Below are positions 8,390-17,595 of a DNA stretch of 64,000 bases, piece by piece. Below the pieces are notes generated by a model. The model was not told the DNA's origin, did no database searches, and was given only the letters and a program-made list of their open reading frames with translations. Position 1 is the stretch's first letter; every line of letters begins with the position of its first letter. Made by a program: the position numbers and the translations under genes. The stretch comes from Archangium gephyra (lineage in GTDB: Bacteria; Myxococcota; Myxococcia; Myxococcales; Myxococcaceae): contig QFQP01000024.1 of assembly GCA_003243425.1 (NCBI GenBank), positions 1-64,000 of the forward strand, written 5' to 3'.

Positions 8390-8555
8390 GGGAAGGACCG
8401 TAGTCCGAAGTGGAAACGGAGCGATGGTCGAACTCGACGACGCCGGCTTCCTCGCCACTTCACGAGCGTCAGCGCGAGGCGTGAGGTCGGCGCACACGGT
8501 CATTTCAGGCGGCGGTGTGGTTCGCGCTCCGGCCCCGGTACACGATGAGCGCGTC

Positions 8556-10058
8556 ATGAACGAGCGCACGCACGCGTGGCTTCGGGTTCGGCTCGAGGCG
8601 CTTGATGAACCGCGGCCTCCGCTCGAGCTGATCCACGCCGTGATTCAACACGCCATGACCTCGAAGAACGGCGTCGCGTGGGAGCGGCTTCGCGGCGAGG
8701 CGGTCAGCACGCACGTGTTCGCCGTCACTCACGACGCAGGCGTGACCGTCGGCGTGGGTCAGGCGCGCGGGTCGAAGTTGCTCGAGGTCGTGTGGCCGTC
8801 GCTCGCCGGTTGGAACCCCGAAGCCGCGCGCCGGTGGGCACACGAAGCCGCGGACGACCGCCTCACCCTGGCGCTTCCGCCAGACGACGCCGCGGCCCTT
8901 CTCGAAGCGGTCCGCGCCTCGCCTGACGATGATCAACCCCGCCTGGTCTTCGCCGATTGGTTGCTGGAGCGCGGAGACGTTCACGGCGAGTTGATCCGTC
9001 TCCAGCTTCAAGAAGCGGAGGGACCGTTGCCGAAGCACGCGCAGCAGCGGGTGAAGGCCATCCTCGCGGCGGACGGGGCGCGCATCGCCGGTGCGCTCGC
9101 GCCGTACGTCGATGAGCCGCCGTTCCACCGCGGCTTCGTCGAGCGCGTTCGCATGACGCCCGAGGCGTTCACGCGCGACGGCGCACGCTTCTTCGCGAAG
9201 TACCCGCTGCGAACGTGGGTGGTCGACGATGAAGTGCTGGGCGCGCGCGCGGTGAAGCACATCGCCACCGCGCCCGGGCTGGGGCGCGTCTGGCGAATGG
9301 AGCTGACGCAAGGTGCTGAGCGCTCGCCGCTGGCCGGGCTCGCCCGCGGCCGTTTCAGCGGGCTCCATGCGCTCGGCTTTCGGGGGTGTGGTCACAGTGG
9401 TGAAGACTGGTTCGAGCTGTTCTCGAAGCTCGACGCGCCGGAGCTCGAACACGTCGACTTCGCGGCGTCGTATTCACACCCGCTGCTGCTGCTGGGGCTC
9501 GCCACCAACCCGAAGCTGACGAAGCTCTCGCGCATCGACGACTGGGCGCTCGAAGACCTGGGTCACGAGGCGCGCGACACGTTCGCGGCTGCCGCGCGTG
9601 CGCTCGCGGCGAATCGGCCGGCGTTGAAGACGCTCATTCTGTCCCGCAGCGGCGCGCACGACGATGAGGCGCTGCACCCGCTCTTCGCGCCGTCGAGCTG
9701 CGTGGAGCTCGAGGTGTTCGACCTCGATGGCGCCGGCCTTTCCGATGCGTCGCTGCGCGCCTGGCAGCGGGGCGGCCGGCTCGGCCGGTTGAAGTCACTG
9801 AGCATTCGTGACGCGCACTTCACCCCGCAGGCGGTGGCGGCCTTCATCGCTGCCGGTGTGCCTCCGAAGCTCGAGGCGTTGAGCTTGACCACCCATGACG
9901 AGCTTCGTTGGAACTCGGACGGAATCGGGTTGATCTACGAGGCCCTGCTCGCCTTGCCGTCGACCACGCCGTTGAAGCACCTTTCGTTGCCGCCGGTGCG
10001 ACGTGGCTACGACCGCCTGTGGCAGCGCGTTTCACAGCGCTTCGAGGTGACGGCGTGA
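8556..10058 (+). CDS. TIGR02996 repeat-companion protein with leucine-rich-like C-terminus
   Basis: A 500-residue cytoplasmic protein. Residues 111-152 match the repeat-companion domain TIGR02996 (EAVRASPDDDQPRLVFADWL then GELIRLQ), which in Myxococcota and Planctomycetota often precedes leucine-rich repeats. The C-terminal half has leucine-rich-like stretches (LKTLILSRSGAHDDEALHPL, LKSLSIRDAHFTPQ, LEALSL). Residues 1-100 match nothing recognised. The start is the ATG at 8556. It overlaps the next gene by 4 bases. Its role, probably protein-protein interaction, is unknown. Confidence 0.82.
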   Translation: MNERTHAWLRVRLEALDEPRPPLELIHAVIQHAMTSKNGVAWERLRGEAVSTHVFAVTHDAGVTVGVGQARGSKLLEVVWPSLAGWNPEAARRWAHEAADDRLTLALPPDDAAALLEAVRASPDDDQPRLVFADWLLERGDVHGELIRLQLQEAEGPLPKHAQQRVKAILAADGARIAGALAPYVDEPPFHRGFVERVRMTPEAFTRDGARFFAKYPLRTWVVDDEVLGARAVKHIATAPGLGRVWRMELTQGAERSPLAGLARGRFSGLHALGFRGCGHSGEDWFELFSKLDAPELEHVDFAASYSHPLLLLGLATNPKLTKLSRIDDWALEDLGHEARDTFAAAARALAANRPALKTLILSRSGAHDDEALHPLFAPSSCVELEVFDLDGAGLSDASLRAWQRGGRLGRLKSLSIRDAHFTPQAVAAFIAAGVPPKLEALSLTTHDELRWNSDGIGLIYEALLALPSTTPLKHLSLPPVRRGYDRLWQRVSQRFEVTA

Positions 10059-10987
10059 GTGAGGCCTCGCTGCGCACGAAGCTCGAAGGCGGCGAGGTGC
10101 TGCTCGAGCTCACGCGCGCGCGCTACCGGCAGCTGCTGCCCGCGCTGATGTCACGAGGCTGGGAACAGAAGCTGCGTGAGCTCTCGCAGTTGGCGCGTGA
10201 GACGGCCGCTGATGACGCGCAACTCCGGGTCACGCTCGCGCGGGCGGTGCGGCACGCAGCCGGAGAAAAAGGTGCGTTGGCTTCGTTGATCCACGAAGTG
10301 CACGAGGCGGATCAGAAGCTGCGCGCGCGCCTGGGCGACAATTCGCTGGCGGAGCTCGTCGAGAAGGTGCTCACCACGTCGCATCGCGTGACCCGCATCG
10401 CACGGCTCGCGGTCCTCGCTGCGTTGCTTCCCGAGAGCGAGCCGCTCGACCGACTCGCGACCGCGCTCGAGAACGTCGAAGAATTCGACGGCACCACCGA
10501 AGTGCTCGAGGAGGCCTGGAAGAAGGTGGAAGCCGTCGACCCCTCGCTGCTCACCTTTCTCCGCGAGGCCGACGTGCTGCCCGCCGGAGCGCGTGCGTTG
10601 ATCCGCGCGCGGCGTGCACAGGAACATCGCGAAGGTCACCTGCGTGATGTGCTCGCGGCTCGCTTCGTGGCGGTGAAGATCAACCCTGAGGAACGCATCA
10701 ACGCGTTCCGCTTCTCACTTCGACGTGCGGAAGACGGCGCCGCGCAGCTCCCGATGAACCCACGCAACGCGCTGCTCATGCTCGCCAATGAACTGAGTGG
10801 TCAGCCTGAACAGCGGCCTCCGCTGCTCGGTGGCAGGGCGCGGGTTCTCGAGCTCGCGACCGTGGCTGATCAACAGCAGACCGATGATTGGAAGGCGCTG
10901 CGTGCGTGGCTGCGCTCGCTCAAGCCGCGCCGGCTCCTGCCTGACCCGACCGGTGGGCCCGAGCGGCTGGTGGACCTGCTGGGCTAA
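10055..10987 (+). CDS. helical protein of unknown function, partner of TIGR02996 protein
   Basis: A 310-residue, Leu/Ala/Arg/Glu-rich soluble protein, probably almost all helical, with no recognised motif. It starts at a GTG inside the previous gene's end (GTGA overlap), indicating coupled expression with the TIGR02996 protein and probably a shared job. It ends tail to tail with the minus-strand gene at 10984, sharing 3 bases. Confidence 0.75.
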   Translation: MSEASLRTKLEGGEVLLELTRARYRQLLPALMSRGWEQKLRELSQLARETAADDAQLRVTLARAVRHAAGEKGALASLIHEVHEADQKLRARLGDNSLAELVEKVLTTSHRVTRIARLAVLAALLPESEPLDRLATALENVEEFDGTTEVLEEAWKKVEAVDPSLLTFLREADVLPAGARALIRARRAQEHREGHLRDVLAARFVAVKINPEERINAFRFSLRRAEDGAAQLPMNPRNALLMLANELSGQPEQRPPLLGGRARVLELATVADQQQTDDWKALRAWLRSLKPRRLLPDPTGGPERLVDLLG

Positions 10988-11568
10988 CAGCCCGTCGCCG
11001 TCGACACCGCGACCTGCTTCACGAGCTGCCCCTTGCCGGCCTTCGAGCTCAAGAACAGCCGGCTGGTGCTGAGGTTGTAGTGACGGTCTGCTTCGATGAG
11101 GAAGTCGAGCTTCCCGTCGCCGTCGGCGTCGCCGACCCACGACACGCCCCACCCGTCGAGGTCAGCCTCGGCCTGCTGGTAGAGCACCTGTTCGGTCGCG
11201 CCTTCGCGCAGCACCAGCTTGCGACCGGCTGGCCCGTGCTTCTGCACTTCGAGCTCGAAGCCTTCGCCGCGCACCTTCGCGCCGACGTCGGGGAAGCCGT
11301 CGTGCTGCGCGTGCACCGTCTTCACCGGCCCCGCCTTCACACCCTTCACCACGAAGAGCGGTCGAGCTGCGCCGGTGCCGAAATCGGCTTCGAACACCTC
11401 GCCCGTGTCTTCGGTGGCAGGCACCCGCCGGAGCGTCACCTTCACCGGCTCGAGGCGATCGCTCCACAGGCCCAGCCACCCGCGCGTATCGAGCTTCTTG
11501 CCCAGCGAAGTGTCGAGCAGCGAGATCTTCCCCGCAGCGAACGCACTCGAGCTGATCAGCACCGCCAA
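10984..11568 (-). CDS. secreted protein with calcium-loop-like motif
   Basis: A 194-residue protein with a C-terminal loop DADGDGKLD resembling an EF-hand or VCBS/FG-GAP calcium loop, preceded by GWGVSWVGD. The listed start is a TTG at 11568 giving a short signal-like segment ending SAFAAG. The neighbouring frame just upstream encodes a strongly hydrophobic stretch (ALVGLVLAGALSF) that would complete a normal signal peptide if one T of the run at 11566-11573 were missing, so a frameshift or sequencing error at the 5' end is possible. Function unknown. Confidence 0.6.
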   Translation of the reverse strand: MAVLISSSAFAAGKISLLDTSLGKKLDTRGWLGLWSDRLEPVKVTLRRVPATEDTGEVFEADFGTGAARPLFVVKGVKAGPVKTVHAQHDGFPDVGAKVRGEGFELEVQKHGPAGRKLVLREGATEQVLYQQAEADLDGWGVSWVGDADGDGKLDFLIEADRHYNLSTSRLFLSSKAGKGQLVKQVAVSTATGC

Positions 11569-11630
11569 AAGACAACGCGCCCGCCAGCACGAGGCCGACG
11601 AGCGCGTCAGATGCGAACTTGCGAATGAGC

Positions 11631-12155
11631 TCAGAGTTCCCGGCTCATCAGCAGGCGGAGCTTGCCGCTCTTCTTCGACACCACCGTGGCGACCGTGGTG
11701 AAGCTCGCCTTGCGGTAGAACGAAACGGCCGGGCCGTTCGCGGGGTCGACGCGGAGCGCCAGCGTCTTGCGGTTCATGTCACGCGCCATCGAGAGGCCCT
11801 GGTCGAGCAACACGTGACCGAGGCCCTTCTGCCGGTACTCGGCCTTGACCACGATGTTCCGGAGGTACGCCGCGCCCGGTACCGGACCGTCACGTTCGAT
11901 GGTCACGTAGCCGACGAGGCCACCGTTCAGCTTGCCCACCGAGATGAACGGGCGGAGCTTGGTGAGCGCCTCGAGGCTCTCGGCGTGGCTCTCGCCGCGC
12001 GACTTCCACGGGTCGGAACCGGAACGCAGCTGCGCCAGCGCGTTCATGTCTTCGTCGGTCGGAACGGCGAACTTCACCTGCTTCCAATCGGTTGGAATGG
12101 CCAACGGAGGTGTCGGGGTGGTGCCCTGTGCTGCTTCGAGCTGCTTGTCGGTCAT
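11631..12155 (-). CDS. GNAT-family N-acetyltransferase
   Basis: A 174-residue acetyl-CoA-dependent acetyltransferase. The GNAT acetyl-CoA site is seen in YLRNIVVKAEYRQKGLGHVL (about residues 95-115), with the R/Q-x-x-G-x-G pattern RQKGLG, followed by the motif-B segment LRVDPANGPAVSFYRK. The ATG at 12155 has a purine-rich ribosome site GGGAGAG at good spacing; a nearby upstream ATG lacks this. The substrate is unknown. It is divergent from the MglA-like gene. Confidence 0.9.
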   Translation of the reverse strand: MTDKQLEAAQGTTPTPPLAIPTDWKQVKFAVPTDEDMNALAQLRSGSDPWKSRGESHAESLEALTKLRPFISVGKLNGGLVGYVTIERDGPVPGAAYLRNIVVKAEYRQKGLGHVLLDQGLSMARDMNRKTLALRVDPANGPAVSFYRKASFTTVATVVSKKSGKLRLLMSREL

Positions 12156-12342
12156 CGCCTCTCCCTTGAGGGGTTGCTGCACCTGCTGGTCGGCCAGTGC
12201 TGATCCTAACCACCAACTTCAACGGCGCGCACGTTTCAACATTTCAAATGACTGGCCCTTCGGTGCGTCGTTTCACCACACGCCGGTTCGCCGGGAAGTT
12301 GTCGCTTGGTGAGACGGGGCCTTGCCCCCACAATGTTCCGCC

Positions 12343-13041
12343 GTGCAACTGAATCACGCGCAGCGAGAGCTCACCGTCAAAATTGTCTATTACGGGCCGG
12401 GCCTCTCGGGAAAAACCACCAACCTCCAGATGGTGCACCAGCGCACGAGCCCGGAGGTGCGCGGCCGCCTGCTCACCGTAGAAACCCACGACGATCGCAC
12501 GCTGTTCTTCGACCTGCTGCCGGTGTTCTTCAATACCGCCAATGGTTTCAAGGTGAAGGTGAAGCTCTTCACCGTGCCCGGCCAGGTGATTCACAACGCC
12601 ACCCGCCGCATCGTGTTGCAGGGCGCCGACGCCGTGGCCTTCATCGCCGACAGCCGCCGCACCGCGGGCGCCGAGAACAACGCGTACTGGAAGAACCTCG
12701 TCGAGAACATGCGCGAGAACGGCCTCGACCCCGCGCAGGTGCCGGTCGTCATTCAGTACAACAAGCGCGACCTGCCCGACGCCAAGACCGACGCCGAAAT
12801 CGAAGAGACACGAAAGAAGGGCCGTGAGCCGGTGGTCGGGGCCATCGCCATTCGCGGCGTGGGCGTGCTCGAGACCCTGTTCGCGGTGCTGCAGTCGGCC
12901 TACCGGTCGCTCGAGGCGCGCGCCAACCTGTCGAAGAACATCGGGCTCACCGAGAAGGAATTCCTCACCCAGGTCTTCGCCAACATCGACGTGACGGGAA
13001 CGGAACTGGAGCGCATCTTCCCGCGAGGAGCGCGCACTTGA
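12343..13041 (+). CDS. MglA-like small Ras-type GTPase
   Basis: A 233-residue GTPase of the bacterial MglA/SofG family, whose members set cell polarity and motility in myxobacteria. The P-loop GPGLSGKTTN lies at 18-27, the switch-II region has TVPGQV in place of DxxGQ (as in MglA), and the guanine-specificity motif is NKRDLP. A roughly 35-residue C-terminal extension after the GTPase fold is longer than in MglA itself. A GTG at 12343 is preferred over an upstream ATG because the sequence becomes conserved-looking there. It overlaps the histidine kinase gene by 4 bases (TTGA). Confidence 0.9.
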   Translation: MQLNHAQRELTVKIVYYGPGLSGKTTNLQMVHQRTSPEVRGRLLTVETHDDRTLFFDLLPVFFNTANGFKVKVKLFTVPGQVIHNATRRIVLQGADAVAFIADSRRTAGAENNAYWKNLVENMRENGLDPAQVPVVIQYNKRDLPDAKTDAEIEETRKKGREPVVGAIAIRGVGVLETLFAVLQSAYRSLEARANLSKNIGLTEKEFLTQVFANIDVTGTELERIFPRGART

Positions 13042-14513
13042 GGAACGGTGAGTCGGTGCTCCAGCGCCGTATCTCGCTCGGTGAGATGCTCGACACCGAG
13101 TCCTTCACGGAGGTCGTGAAGGGGTTCGTCGAGCTCTACCGCGTCGGCATCAAGGTGTTCGACGACAAGGGCGGCAAGCTCGCCGACATCAAGATCGGCA
13201 ACGGCGATTTCTGCGGCTACGTCTTCAGCTTCCCCGAGGGGCGGCGGCGCTGCACGGCCACCGTGGGCCGCGTCAAAGACGGCCCGTTGGCGCCCACGCA
13301 CGGCGCGCGCCTGCCGGTGCTCGACGCGGAGTTCACCCCGCAGTCGAAGGGCATGCTCGCGGTGCCGTGCTTCACCGGCCTGCGCTACCTCATCGTTCCC
13401 ATCTTCTGGGAGGGCGACACCCTGGGCCGCGTGGTGTTCGGCCCGTTCATGCCCGACGACCTCAAGAGCTTCCCGCCGGAGACGCTCACCGAGATCTCCG
13501 AGGGCTTCGAGGTGGGCAACGGCCGTTCACTCGTCGAGAAGGTGCGCCGCGCGCCCGAGGGCACCATCGCCCGGGTGATGCTGCACTTCTGCCAGCTGCT
13601 GCAGACGATGATCTACGGCGGCCAGAAGATGTTCCTCACCTCGCAGCTGCACATCGAGGCGACGCTCGATCACAACCGTGAGCTCGAGGAGCGCAACAAG
13701 AAGCTCGAAGACGCCAACACGCGGTTGAAGGACATGGATCGCCTCAAGAGCGCGTTCCTCGCCACCGTCAGCCACGAGCTGCGCACGCCGCTCACGTCCA
13801 TCATCGGGTACTCCGAAATGCTGGCCGAAGGCCTGGCCGGCCCGCTCAACGGTGAGCAGGTCGACTACGTGCGCACCATCATGGAGAAGGGCGAGACGCT
13901 GCTGAAGTTGATCAGCTCCATTCTCGACCTCTCGCAGATCGAAGCCGGCAAGGTGCGCCTCAACTTCGAGCCCATGGACGCGCTGGAGTTGATCAACGGC
14001 TCGCTCACCTCGCTCAAGCCGCAGGTGCAGAAGAAGGGCGTGGCGCTCGAGGCGCGGCTGCCTCCGAAGATGAACGCCAAGGTGGTGGGCGACCGCGATC
14101 GCCTGCGTCAGGTGGTGGTGAACCTGCTCACCAACGCCGTGAAGTTCACCGCCAAGGGCGGCAAGGTGTCGGTGACGTTGACCGAGGTGCAGCACCAGCC
14201 CGACCTCAACGCGCCCGGCTACCGCATCATCGTCGAAGACTCGGGCGTGGGCATTCCGCCGGATCAATTCGACAAGATCTTCAACAGCTTCTACCAGGTC
14301 GACTCGTCGTCGACGCGTGAGTACGGCGGCGCGGGCCTCGGCCTCGCCATCGTGAAGAGCTTCGTGGAAGGGCACGGCGGCGTGGTGCGCGTGGCCAGCG
14401 AGCTGGGTCGCGGCTCACGGTTCACCCTGGTGCTGCCGGTCACCCCGTCGTCGTCGCAGGCGTTGATCACGCCTCCGGTCACCTCGGTCACGCCGGCTGA
14501 CGACCGCTTCTGA
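13038..14513 (+). CDS. PocR-domain sensor histidine kinase
   Basis: A 491-residue soluble kinase. An N-terminal PocR-type ligand-binding domain (about 10-200) contains Cys59, Cys72 and Cys111; a coiled coil (about 205-238) leads to the HisKA domain with phospho-acceptor His246 in SHELRTPL, then a HATPase domain with NLLTNAVKFT, DSGVGIP and GGAGLGLAI. No membrane helix or receiver domain is present, and no response regulator is adjacent. The TTG at 13038 overlaps the GTPase stop; a GTG at 13056 is an alternative start. Coupling to the GTPase gene suggests they act together. Confidence 0.93.
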   Translation: MRNGESVLQRRISLGEMLDTESFTEVVKGFVELYRVGIKVFDDKGGKLADIKIGNGDFCGYVFSFPEGRRRCTATVGRVKDGPLAPTHGARLPVLDAEFTPQSKGMLAVPCFTGLRYLIVPIFWEGDTLGRVVFGPFMPDDLKSFPPETLTEISEGFEVGNGRSLVEKVRRAPEGTIARVMLHFCQLLQTMIYGGQKMFLTSQLHIEATLDHNRELEERNKKLEDANTRLKDMDRLKSAFLATVSHELRTPLTSIIGYSEMLAEGLAGPLNGEQVDYVRTIMEKGETLLKLISSILDLSQIEAGKVRLNFEPMDALELINGSLTSLKPQVQKKGVALEARLPPKMNAKVVGDRDRLRQVVVNLLTNAVKFTAKGGKVSVTLTEVQHQPDLNAPGYRIIVEDSGVGIPPDQFDKIFNSFYQVDSSSTREYGGAGLGLAIVKSFVEGHGGVVRVASELGRGSRFTLVLPVTPSSSQALITPPVTSVTPADDRF

Positions 14514-14537
14514 TTTTTCGCAGTTGGGGGATTCACC

Positions 14538-15347
14538 ATGTTCACCGCGCTGGTCACGTCGGCCCTCGTGCTGGGGGCCGCGCCGAAGGTCGTTTCTCCC
14601 GAGTGGAACGCCGTCAACGTCAAGAAGGAGCTCGTCACCTTCTACGCCGACGTGCTCGCCGACGCGCTCCGCAAGGAGGGCCTGCAGGTGGTCACCGCGC
14701 AAGACGTGGCCACGCTGCTGGGCATGGAGCGGCAGCGTGAATTGCTGGGCTGCAACGACGGCGCGAACTCCTGCATGGCGGAGCTGGCCAGCGCGCTCGG
14801 CTGTGACGCCACCCTGGTGGTGAACCTCGCGCGCTTCGATGACGGCGGCTTTCGTGGCATCGCCAAGGTCATCAGCTCCAAGACCGGCAACACATTGTCG
14901 TCAGCGCAGCTCGACTCGCGCAATGAACGCACGTTGCTCGATTCGCTGGAGTCTGCCGCGAAGGTGCTGGCGGGGCCGTTCAAGACCACCGCTACCTCGG
15001 TGGCCGAGGTGAAGAGAGACGAAGCGCCGCGGGGCCCCGAGAACGCGACGCGCTTCTGGTGGCTGCCGGGCGCTGTCGGGCTGGCGGCGGGTGCGGCGGG
15101 TGCGGGCCTCTTCGTGGCGTCTGAGAATGAGTACCAGGCCATCGACGACAAGACGTCGTACGCCGAGGCGAAGGCCGCCGCAGACCTCGGCAAGGGGCTG
15201 CAGGCCGGCGGCTGGGTGGCGTGTGGTGTCGGCGCCGCGCTCGTCGTCACCGGCGTGGTGATGCTGGTGCTGCCGAAGCACGACGTGGTGCCCACGGCGG
15301 TGGTGACGCCGAATGGTGGCGCCCTCGGCGTCGGTGGGCGCTTCTGA
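14538..15347 (+). CDS. secreted CsgG/FlgO-like protein, paralogue of 7553-8389
   Basis: A 269-residue protein with a short N-terminal signal (about 1-14), an alpha/beta domain with VTAQDVATLLGMERQRELLG around 55-74, and a C-terminal part with two hydrophobic helices (about 173-193 and 225-246). It parallels the protein at 7553-8389 in length, motifs and topology, and like it precedes giant lipoprotein genes. A GGGGGA ribosome site lies 7 bases before the ATG. It begins 24 bases after the histidine kinase gene and may be cotranscribed. Precise function unknown. Confidence 0.72.
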   Translation: MFTALVTSALVLGAAPKVVSPEWNAVNVKKELVTFYADVLADALRKEGLQVVTAQDVATLLGMERQRELLGCNDGANSCMAELASALGCDATLVVNLARFDDGGFRGIAKVISSKTGNTLSSAQLDSRNERTLLDSLESAAKVLAGPFKTTATSVAEVKRDEAPRGPENATRFWWLPGAVGLAAGAAGAGLFVASENEYQAIDDKTSYAEAKAAADLGKGLQAGGWVACGVGAALVVTGVVMLVLPKHDVVPTAVVTPNGGALGVGGRF

Positions 15348-15408
15348 TGCGCACCGGCGGTTTCCCGGAACCGGTTCCCGGTGGCGTTCTCGTGAAGGAG
15401 CTCCCGTG

Positions 15409-17592
15409 ATGAAGCGACTGACGGTGCTGAGCGCGCTGCTCGCGGTGTCGGCGTGCAACAACTTCGACCAGCGTCTCGAGCAGACCTGCAGCGACAACCC
15501 GACCTGGCCTGAATGTGCCACCGGTGGTGGTACCACGGGTGGTGGGTCGGCCACGGGTGGTGGCGCTGCGACCGGCGGCGGCGCCGAGCCCACAGGTGGT
15601 GGCGATGGCGTCACCGGCGGCGGCGGCGCAGGCCCGACGGGTGGTGGTGACGGCGTCACCGGCGGTGGCGCGGGCCCGACGGGCGGCGGTGCGGGCCCGA
15701 CAGGTGGCGGTGCCGCGAGCGTCGACGGCGGTTGTGTCGGCAAGAACGCCTGGTGCTGGAACAACCCGGTGCGCGGCGGCATGCACCTGCGCGCGGTGTG
15801 GGGCACGGGCGACGACGACGTGTGGATCGCCGGCAGCGGCGGCATGGTGCTGCACTTCGACGGCACCCGCTGGGAGACGTCTCCGGTGTCGGAGCTGCTG
15901 GCCAGCAACACCGTGGTGCGCGCGGCCGTCACCACCGATGGCGGCCAGCACTGGTTGTGCGGCGACGGCCTGCAGCCCTTCGGCTTCGAAGGGCCCTTCG
16001 CGGCGCCGACGCAGGTGTCGAACGGCGCGCTGCAGTTCGGCTGCGCCTTCGTCGACCGGCTGGGTGGCGTCACCGCGTTCCTCGACGCCAACAACAACAA
16101 CCTGGCCAGCGGCGTGGTGCTGCTCGGCGACGACGGTCAGGTGACGCCGTGGGCGTTGCCCCCGGAAGATGGCGGTCACGGCGACATCTACGCGCGCACG
16201 CGGGTGGCGCTCGACATCGACGGCGGGGTGGTGACCGTCGAGTACGGAGAACAGAACAACACGCTGACCTTCCCCAACGACCGCGTGCACCTGCCCAACC
16301 CCGACGGTGGCGAGCTCCGCTTCATCCAGACGATTCGGCGCAACGAAGCCGGTGCGGTGACCGCGTTGTCCTACACGCGTGCGCCCGATGATTCGTACAC
16401 CACGTACCTGTCGACCTTCTCGCCTGCGACCTCGCGCTGGGAGCCGTGGTGGACCGTGTCGCGCGGCGTGCTCAACGACTTCGCCACCGAGCAGCTCGAC
16501 GACGGCGGCGTGCGTTGGTGGTTCGCCGGCGGCAACGACATTCTGGGTCACACCCGGCCCGGCCAGTTCCTCACCACCTCGAGCAACCCGCCCTCCGACT
16601 CATCGAGCTACATCTCGGTGTGGCTCTCGCCGCAGCACACGCTGTGGGCGGTCGGGGAAGGTGGCCGGGTGACGCGCTGGCAGACCACCAACGGCGTGCC
16701 CAACGCCATGCCCCGGGTGCTGACGCACCGCCCGCAGTACGAAGTGCAGGACATCGTGGTCGAGCCGGGCCGCTTCTTTGCCGTCGGTGGCGTGTCGTCG
16801 ACGTGGACGTGGGACGCGGGCGCCGGCGGCTCGTGGCAGTACAACAAGGGCTCGTCTTTCACCTACCTGGCCACGGCCGCGCTCGCCGACGGTGGCTACG
16901 CGACGCTCGACGCCAACGGCACGTTCCGCGCGAACGGGCGCACGCTGGCGTTGCTCGACGCGGGCTACCCCAACAACGAACGCGCGGGGGGCATGCAGCG
17001 CGCGGCCGACGGGCGCATTTGGGTGGCGCTGGGGTCGAAGCTCGGCGTGTACGACCCGCCGACCGGCGCGTGGACGGTGCGCGACCTCGCGCCGGGCTCC
17101 GGGCTCAACGCCGCCATGGACCTCACCATCGACACCGACGGCCTCGTGTGGGTCGCGTCGAGCGTGATGCCGGGGCCCTACGAGTTCCGCGACGGTGGCG
17201 TGGTGGCCTTCAACCCCCACGACGGCGGCACGCAGGTCTTCGTGCTCGACCAGCCGGTGTTGGCCATCGCACGGCGCAGCACCGGCGTGGCCGTGGGCGC
17301 CGCGTACAAGCTCTTCACCTGCACCACCACCGGCTGCACCCCGGAAGACTACGACACGGCCACCAGCCCGAGCTCGGTGTGGGTCGACCGCTTCGACCGC
17401 GTGTGGGTGCTCAACCGCAACGGAGAGGTCAGCTACAACAGCCAGTCCAGCGTCTGGGTCGGTGCTTCGGTGCCCTGGAGCCGCGGTGACGGCGCCGACC
17501 CCGTGCCGCTGCGCATCAAGGGCAACGACACCGACGTCTTCGTGGTCGGCGGGTGGGGCGCCATCATCAGCCGGCCGTTGCCTCCGCTTTGA
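15409..17592 (+). CDS. giant lipoprotein with Gly-Thr linker and propeller-like body
   Basis: A 727-residue lipoprotein: lipobox SAC with lipidated Cys16, a start NNFDQRLEQTC, a Gly/Thr-rich linker (about 38-103) and a Cys-rich step (CVGKNAWCWN) leading into a long body of repeated Trp/Gly/Asp motifs (WGTGDDDVWIAGSGG, WAVGEGGRVTRW) typical of beta-propeller repeats. It is followed 3 bases later by a paralogue with the same N-terminal pattern. Probably displayed at the outer membrane; ligand unknown. Confidence 0.85.
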   Translation: MKRLTVLSALLAVSACNNFDQRLEQTCSDNPTWPECATGGGTTGGGSATGGGAATGGGAEPTGGGDGVTGGGGAGPTGGGDGVTGGGAGPTGGGAGPTGGGAASVDGGCVGKNAWCWNNPVRGGMHLRAVWGTGDDDVWIAGSGGMVLHFDGTRWETSPVSELLASNTVVRAAVTTDGGQHWLCGDGLQPFGFEGPFAAPTQVSNGALQFGCAFVDRLGGVTAFLDANNNNLASGVVLLGDDGQVTPWALPPEDGGHGDIYARTRVALDIDGGVVTVEYGEQNNTLTFPNDRVHLPNPDGGELRFIQTIRRNEAGAVTALSYTRAPDDSYTTYLSTFSPATSRWEPWWTVSRGVLNDFATEQLDDGGVRWWFAGGNDILGHTRPGQFLTTSSNPPSDSSSYISVWLSPQHTLWAVGEGGRVTRWQTTNGVPNAMPRVLTHRPQYEVQDIVVEPGRFFAVGGVSSTWTWDAGAGGSWQYNKGSSFTYLATAALADGGYATLDANGTFRANGRTLALLDAGYPNNERAGGMQRAADGRIWVALGSKLGVYDPPTGAWTVRDLAPGSGLNAAMDLTIDTDGLVWVASSVMPGPYEFRDGGVVAFNPHDGGTQVFVLDQPVLAIARRSTGVAVGAAYKLFTCTTTGCTPEDYDTATSPSSVWVDRFDRVWVLNRNGEVSYNSQSSVWVGASVPWSRGDGADPVPLRIKGNDTDVFVVGGWGAIISRPLPPL
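15520..15717 (+). repeat. coding low-complexity repeat (Gly-Thr linker)
   Basis: Imperfect tandem copies of a 12- to 24-base unit of the ACCGGTGGTGGC type encode the TGGG-rich linker of the lipoprotein. Similar repeats occur inside the fasciclin lipoprotein at about 27912-28019. They probably vary in copy number between strains. Confidence 0.75.
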
Positions 17593-17595
17593 TTC

